This document shows, one piece after another, positions 57,563-64,000 of a stretch of 64,000 nucleotides of DNA. The notes below the pieces were generated by a model, which was given only the letters and a program-made list of their open reading frames with translations, had not been told where the DNA came from and ran no database searches. Made by a program: the position numbers and the translations under genes. The stretch is taken from contig OZ026518.1 of assembly GCA_964019695.1 (NCBI GenBank), forward strand, positions 76,129,912-76,193,911, read 5' to 3'. Each line of letters opens with the position of its first letter. The first letter of the stretch is position 1. This stretch comes from Loripinus fragilis. Taxonomy: Eukaryota > Mollusca > Bivalvia > Lucinida > Lucinidae.

Positions 57563-59498
57563 ATTCTCGCCATAGCCTTCACAGTTCGCATACACAAAGT
57601 ATGAATGTAGAGAAACACCCAGATCAACCTATATTCCCACTCGATACGCAGCATGGACGTTTACAGGCGGCTTTTGAGCATATGCGATAAGCATCAAAAT
57701 CTCATTTTCTAGCCCAAGATACCACAGAGTGGGTGATCTTGCATCATCAGGCGTTCGTACAGTTACGGAATTCAACTTGAGTCAGACCAGCGTCCGTCGT
57801 TGTCATGGTAGTTGACAAAATAGTCCACACAAAGATGATTTTGCTTTCATCAGCATAACAAACATACACCAATGCTTTGTCACGGGCAAGTTTAAAGTCC
57901 AAAAGAGCACCCATTCACTAAATATAGGACACAGATACTGCGATTTACATTTTTAAAAAGATACTATTTTCGTGGGCTACCAAACTGGATGTTTTGTTTT
58001 GGGAAAATGATAGAAACACAAGCACAGCTTTACAAAAACATGCATAACAAACATCACATACCATTCTATGGCGTCAAGAGAAAAAAATGACAGAAACACA
58101 CAGACAGATAAAGACACCCACATAAAGCAAGAACCAATCAAGAAAGGCAACAACCTGTTGTTACTTTCTTCAAGAGGGGACTGGGAGTGGCGAGTGGCTG
58201 CCAAACTATTGATGCACAGCTAGTTATGGCCTAGGCTACCCCATATGTTCGGTAGGAGGATAAGAAGTTGCCGCTGAAAATGCAGTGTGATATTAACTAT
58301 GGTCATAGTGAAGAGCCTTGGTGAACGCTACAGTATCTTTGATAAACTCTTTATATTCTAATGGAACACTAAGTGTGGAACTGTCTTGTTTGTACTTTAA
58401 GTGGTTGCTGGTCAAAGTTTCTATAAAATATGTGTTTCTCTCCTCGAAGATTGTTTTCATCATTCCAAACAGTGCAGACCCTGGTGAAATATCGCATTAT
58501 GTGCCATTTCATCAAGGCCTTTACTGTTTGTTAAAGTACCTTTTATAGAACGAACTTATGGTATACAACCACATGAACTGTTCAAAAAGCAAAACATTTG
58601 CAATTTGCAAAGGATTCCTCTTTTGTGCATTCGATGCGAGTTTAACAATGGTATAGAACTATCAATGGCATTGCACAAAGTGTATTGTTTTAGATAAAAA
58701 GTCAGCTCATCCTTGAAAGTATTGGCTAAGTGCATATAGGTTTCTCCCATACTGCTTAGTGAAGTCTTCCATAGAAATTCAAAAATGTATCTTTGGCCTT
58801 GCTGCAATACACCAGTACTGACTGACTCAGTTTCAAAAAGCTTTTCTGAATTTGTAACTTTGGGATTGTGCAATTTTAGTTGATTTTGTAGTTGAATAAA
58901 GTGTTTTGCACGATTCCATAGAAAAGGTTACCTAAGCTACTCATCTACCCCTGAATACCAGTACTGATTACCAGTACTGATTACCAGTACTGACTGGCAG
59001 GTTTTACCCCTTAACTAGGTCCCAACCTTAAACCCCCACCCATAGCAATGGCCCAAAAAAAACCTGGGAGCCCATATGGAGAAGTTAAAAAAAAGAAAAA
59101 GAAAAAAAGAAAAAGGGAGCTAACTTTGCGAATCCTCCCTAGGAGGAATCCGCTTGTTGACGAGCCAGCTTGAAAACATGGCTCGTGGTGCATAACACCT
59201 AGAGGAAACAAACTTTAAATGATCAACTTTAGCAAGGTTATGTATAAAACATATATTAAACATGCATGGTTTTTGTTTATTGAGAAAATATCCATATAGT
59301 TTCCAGAGACGATTGCATTGTTTATTTGTAGATATATATTTTACACAGAATGAAACTTACACATTGTGATAATGCCACTTGGCTAATTGACCAAATAATA
59401 CTGTTTTTGCTAAATGATGTTATTTTCTATATCATGAAAAGTAATGTCCCTTGAACACCAATCTGCGACTTAAAGTAATGTTAATCCTATAGATTAAT

Positions 59499-59581
59499 TA
59501 GCCCAATAGTCGAGTGGTCTAAATGGTTTTCACCAGAGCATCTATAGGACATTTACCTGTGGGTTCGAAACCTGCAAGCTC
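59499..59581 (+). repeat. tRNA-like segment, unit 6
   Basis: Intact B box. The first pairing base at the 5' end is changed (TAGCCC instead of GAGCCC). Confidence 0.6.
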
Positions 59582-60296
59582 CTGATTTATAAAACAAATA
59601 TTTTTATTCTTATTTACTTAAGATTTTTTTTGCATAATCTGATGATTTTTGAACGTTTGGACAGATGATTAATCCATTAATATCTTCAATTACAATATCC
59701 TTATTGCATATTGACATCTTCACAAGAAAGCCTGATTTTGTTGTATGTCGGTAACAAAGGCGCAGACCAGCATGCGCATCCGTGCAGACTGATCTGCGTG
59801 TTTGTTCTTTGCTATTGATAGGTATAGTATTTAAACTTGTACATGAAATATTTTATTAGTCTACTTACTAGGCTCTGAGACTAGTCATGCTGGATTAAGC
59901 TTTATGTTGTTGTAAACCACAATGGCTCGTTTTCTCGTGGTGAGACTCATATCTACTTAGTATTTCTTAGACATAAATGAATAATGACCATTATGTTTGG
60001 TGCTTACTTTCATCTACCGCCATACTTTTCACGTGTGATCAATGAAGGTTCGAAAAAGACTCTGCAGAAGTGCACCCTCATTCAGAAAGCTGCGTATCGC
60101 CCATGACCTATGTGCTTTCTCATGCGATTTTACATGGTAAATGGTGCTGTCTACGTTAAAACGATCAAGGTATACATTTGAGAATTCATGTCAGAGCCTT
60201 TACAGAACGTATCGATTAACTAAATAACATTTTAAACGAGGATACAAAAACTTTCAAGTGAGGCTATAACTCTAGTGTTTGTTGTATTATAACCTA

Positions 60297-61757
60297 CGCA
60301 CTTTCTCGCCCATGAGCTTTTATTTTTTGTGATTTAAGCTGAAATCGCATGTGTCGCCCATGAGCTTTGAACTCTCTTGTGTTAATTGTTCTAATTGCAT
60401 TTATCGACCATGGGCTCTGATTTCTTGTGAAAATTTAGTTCTTATCATATGTGTCGCCCATGAGCTACAAACTTTCTCGCGCTGATTTAGTTCTAATCGC
60501 ATGTGTTGCCCATGAGCTATGAACTTTCTGGGTGATTTAAGTCACTGCATGTGTCGCCCATGAGCTTTGACCTTTCTTGTACAATAGTAGTTCTACTCGC
60601 ATGTGTCGCCCATGGGCTATGGACTTCTCACGAGAATTAAGGTCTACACGCTTGTGTCGCTCATGAACTATGAACCTTTGTGCGATATTAGTTCATAATC
60701 ACATGCATCGCCCATGAGCTATGAACTTTCTTGGGATATTTTAGTTCTTAGTTCTAATCACATGGGTTGCCCACGAGCTAATAACTTCCTCATGTGATTT
60801 TAGTTCTGATCTCATGTGTCACCCATGAGCTTTGACATTTCTTTTGAGATTTTAGTTCTAATCGCATGTGTCGCCCTGGGGCTAATCTTCTCTTGAGAAT
60901 TTAGTTCTAATCACACGTGTTGCCTTGCCAGGGGGCATGAAATTTCCCGCAAATTTAGTTCTACTTGTGTGTATCGCTCATAAGCTATGAACTTTTGTGT
61001 TATTTTAGTTATATCCCACGTATCACCCACGAGTTATGGACTTTCTCGTGAGATTTTAGTTCTGATTGCATGTGTTGCCCATGCGCTATCTATGAAATTT
61101 GTTGTGAGATTTTAGTTCAAATTGCATGTGTCGCCCACAGGCATTGAGCTTTCTCACGAGATTTCTTTTTCAAATTACACGCTGAGTCCATGAGCATTGA
61201 ACTTTCTTTTTGAGCTTCTAGTTCTTAGTTCTAGTCGCAGTTGTAGCCCATGAGCTAAGAACTTTCATTTGAGGTTTTTGTTCTTTTTACATGCTGATGT
61301 GTATTCAATAAACTATGGGTTTTCTAGTGAGAGTTTAGTTTTAATTGCATGGGTCGTCTTTGAGATTTGTGTGTTTCTTGTGAGATTTTAGTTCTAGTCG
61401 CATGCTCATGGGTATGAAGTCGTAAGGTTGTAGTTCTACATGAAATTGCAAGACTTAGTGTAAATCATGCGCTATGAGCTTTTTGCGTGAGATTTTAGTT
61501 CAAATGCATGTGTTGCCCATGAGCTCTAAGATTTTTCTGATAAAATTTTAGTTTTAAACGCATGTACAGCATATGTGCAAGGGCTTTCTTGCGAGAATTT
61601 AGTTCTAGTTGCATGCGTAGTCTTTGAGCTATTAGATTTCGCAAGAGATTTTAGTTGTATCGCATGTGTCGCCAACGAGTTATAAGCTCTTTTGTGAGAT
61701 TTAAGTTCTAATTGCATGTGTCAACCATGAGGTATGAGCTTAAACGTGAGAATTTAG
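60297..61757 (+). repeat. ~51-bp minisatellite inside unit 6
   Basis: Same monomer order with the AAATTTAGTTCTACTT variant near 60955. Confidence 0.93.
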
Positions 61758-61762
61758 GTGAT

Positions 61763-64000
61763 AGGCCTATCACACGTGCCTCGCATGAGCTTTTGCACAG
61801 ACTTACCAGGCACAAATGTAATATTGTTGGGCAAGCTCACGAGATGTCAGCACATATCATATAGCCCAGCAATGAAGGCTCAGGCGAGCCTGCGCAAATG
61901 CGCATTCTCGCCATAGCCTTCACAGTTCGCATACACAAAGTATGAATGTAGAGAAACACCCAGATCAACCTATATCCCCACTGGATACGCAGCATGGACG
62001 TTTACAGGCGGCTTTTGAGCATATGCGATAAGCATCAAATCTCATTTTCTAGCCCAAGATACCACAGAGTGGGTGATCTTCCATCATCAGGCGTTCGTAC
62101 AGTTACGGAATTCAACTTGAGTCAGACCAGCGTCCGTCGTTGTCATGGTAGTTGACAAAATAGTCCACACAAAAATGATTTTGCTTTCATCAGCATAACA
62201 AACATACACCAATGCTTAGTCACGGGCAAGTTTAAAGTCCAAAAGAGCACCCATTCACTAAATATAGGACACAGATACTGCGATTTACATTTTTAAAAAG
62301 ATACTATTTTCGTGGGCTACCAAACTGGATGTTTTGTTTTGGGAAAATGATAGAAACACAAGCACAGCTTTACAAAAACATGCATAACAAACATCACATA
62401 CCATTCTATGGCGTCAAGAGAAAAAAATGACAGAAACACACAGACAGATAAAGACACCCACATAAAGCAAGAACCAATCAAGAAAGGCAACAACCTGTTG
62501 TTACTTTCTTCAAGAGGGGACTGGGAGTGGCGAGTGGCTGCCAAACTATTGATGGCAGCTAGTTATGGCCTAGGCTACCCCATATGTTCGGTAGGAGGAT
62601 AAGAAGTTGCCGCTGAAAATGCAGTGTGATAATAACTATGGTCATAGTGAAGAGCCTTGGTGAACGCTACAGTATCTTTGATAAACTCTTTATATTCTAA
62701 TGGAACACTAAGTGTGGAACTGTCTTGTTTGTACTTTAAGTGGTTGCTGGTCAAAGTTTCTATAAAATATGTGTTTCTCTCCTCGAAGATTGTTTTCATC
62801 ATTCCAAACAGTGCAGACCCTGGTGAAATATCGCATTATGTGCCATTTCATCAAGGCCTTTACTGTTTGTTAAAGTACCTTTTATAGAACGAACTTATGG
62901 TATACAACCACATGAACTGTTCAAAAAGCAAAACATTTGCAATTTGCAAAGGATTCCTCTTTTGTGCATTCGATGCGAGTTTAACAATGGTATAGAACTA
63001 TCAATGGCATTGCACAAAGTGTATTGTTTTAGATAAAAAGTCAGCTCATCCTTGAAAGTATTGGCTAAGTGCATATAGGTTTCTCCCATACTGCTTAGTG
63101 AAGTCTTCCATAGAAATTCAAAAATGTATCTTTGGCCTTGCTGCAATACACCAGTACTGACTGACTCAGTTTCAAAAAGCTTTTCTGAATTTGTAACTTT
63201 GGGATTGTGCAATTTTAGTTGATTTTGTAGTTGAATAAAGTGTTTTGCACGATTCCATAGAAAAGGTTACCTAAGCTACTCATCTACCCCTGAATACCAG
63301 TACTGATTACCAGTACTGATTACCAGTACTGACTGGCAGGTTTTACCCCTTAACTAGGTCCCAACCTTAAACCCCCACCCATAGCAATGGCCCAAAAAAA
63401 ACCTGGGAGCCCATATGGAGAAGTTAAAAAAAAGAAAAAGAAAAAAAGAAAAAGGGAGCTAACTTTGCGAATCCTCCCTAGGAGGAATCCGCTTGTTGAC
63501 GAGCCAGCTTGAAAACATGGCTCGTGGTGCATAACACCTAGAGGAAACAAACTTTAAATGATCAACTTTAGCAAGGTTATGTATAAAACATATATTAAAC
63601 ATGCATGGTTTTTGTTTATTGAGAAAATATCCATATAGTTTCCAGAGACGATTGCATTGTTTATTTGTAGATATATATTTTACACAGAATGAAACTTACA
63701 CATTGTGATAATGCCACTTGGCTAATTGACCAAATAATACTGTTTTTGCTAAATGATGTTATTTTCTATATCATGAAAAGTAATGTCCCTTGAACACCAA
63801 TCTGCGACTTAAAGTAATGTTAATCCTATAGATTAATGAGCCCAATAGTCGAGTGGTCTAAATGGTTTTCACCAGAGCATCTATAGGACATTTACCTGTG
63901 GGTTCGAAACCTGCAAGCTCCTGATTTATAAAACAAATATTTTTATTCTTATTTACTTAAGATTTTTTTTGCATAATCTGATGATTTTTGAACGTTTGGA
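61763..64000 (+). repeat. Macrosatellite unit 7 (cut by window edge)
   Basis: Starts AGGCCTATCACACGTGCC and runs without a break to the window end, past its tRNA-like segment (63838-63920). The array therefore continues to the right. The variants match unit 5 best. Confidence 0.95.
63838..63920 (+). repeat. tRNA-like segment, unit 7
   Basis: Intact A and B boxes, as in units 2 and 3. Confidence 0.65.

Larger units (their letters stand above)
57563..61762 (+). repeat. Macrosatellite unit 6 (5' end deleted)
   Basis: Starts inside the hairpin at CATTCTCGCCATAGCC and so lacks the first ~150 bp of a unit. Otherwise it has the normal order of parts. At the start it carries the variant form of units 1-4 (TATATTCCCACTCGATACG), unlike units 5 and 7. 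Confidence 0.95.

Noticed and set aside
39195..63212. 105-aa minus-strand ORF (MHNPK...) repeated in six macrosatellite units, with nearby 75-76-aa ORFs
   Set aside because: The ORFs are kept because the units are near-identical recent copies. No domain is recognised, both strands are open over the same region, and there is no codon-position bias in the few differences seen. Not called as genes.

Overview
This window is animal nuclear DNA, AT-rich and almost free of genes. The repeat content suggests a bivalve mollusc: tRNA-headed SINEs with a GTGTCCTT...AGACACTTT central block, short MITEs, AGGTCA-rich tandem repeats, and CR1/Jockey-like LINE fragments. No search could be run, so 'bivalve' is inference. 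There are no rRNA genes, CRISPR arrays, operons or other prokaryotic features.

Layout. 0-4.1 kb: a foldback repeat, then two degenerate LINE reverse-transcriptase copies lying tail to tail (+ at 440-1541, - at 2345-4085). 4.1-13 kb: microsatellites and dispersed repeats, including a candidate 5.1-kb TIR-bounded insertion (6078-11161). The undisturbed equivalent of its target appears at 16.7-17.5 kb. 13-22.8 kb: AT-rich sequence with inverted repeat blocks, a 239-bp MITE lying between two copies of a ~150-bp direct duplication, and AGGTCA-type tandem repeats. 22.85-26.1 kb: a 3.25-kb DNA element with ~500-bp terminal inverted repeats. It holds a decayed minus-strand gene with an acidic C-terminus, split by a MITE at a TTAA site. 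26.7-27.0 kb: two SINEs in a row. 27.1-28.7 kb: the only convincing intact gene, a 552-aa intronless ORF with a trypsin-like serine-protease domain followed by TPR-like helices. 28.7-35.1 kb: MITEs, a ~145-bp tandem repeat, a 0.6-kb foldback and a perfect 68-bp palindrome.

35.15 kb to the right edge: a macrosatellite of ~4.34-kb units in direct orientation, seven units at least partly visible and still running at 64 kb. Each unit carries ~28 degenerate copies of a ~51-bp minisatellite, a 50-nt hairpin, a 13-bp x3 tandem, an A-rich tract and a tRNA-like segment with A and B boxes. Unit 1 lacks ~1.43 kb, unit 3 has a 1.46-kb insertion, unit 4 has a 945-bp TIR element with a TA duplication, and units 5/6 are joined by a ~0.3-kb deletion. 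Sequence variants are shared between non-adjacent units, as expected from unequal exchange or conversion.

The genes form no pathway. The strongest candidates for something undescribed are the nested macrosatellite and the protease-TPR gene.
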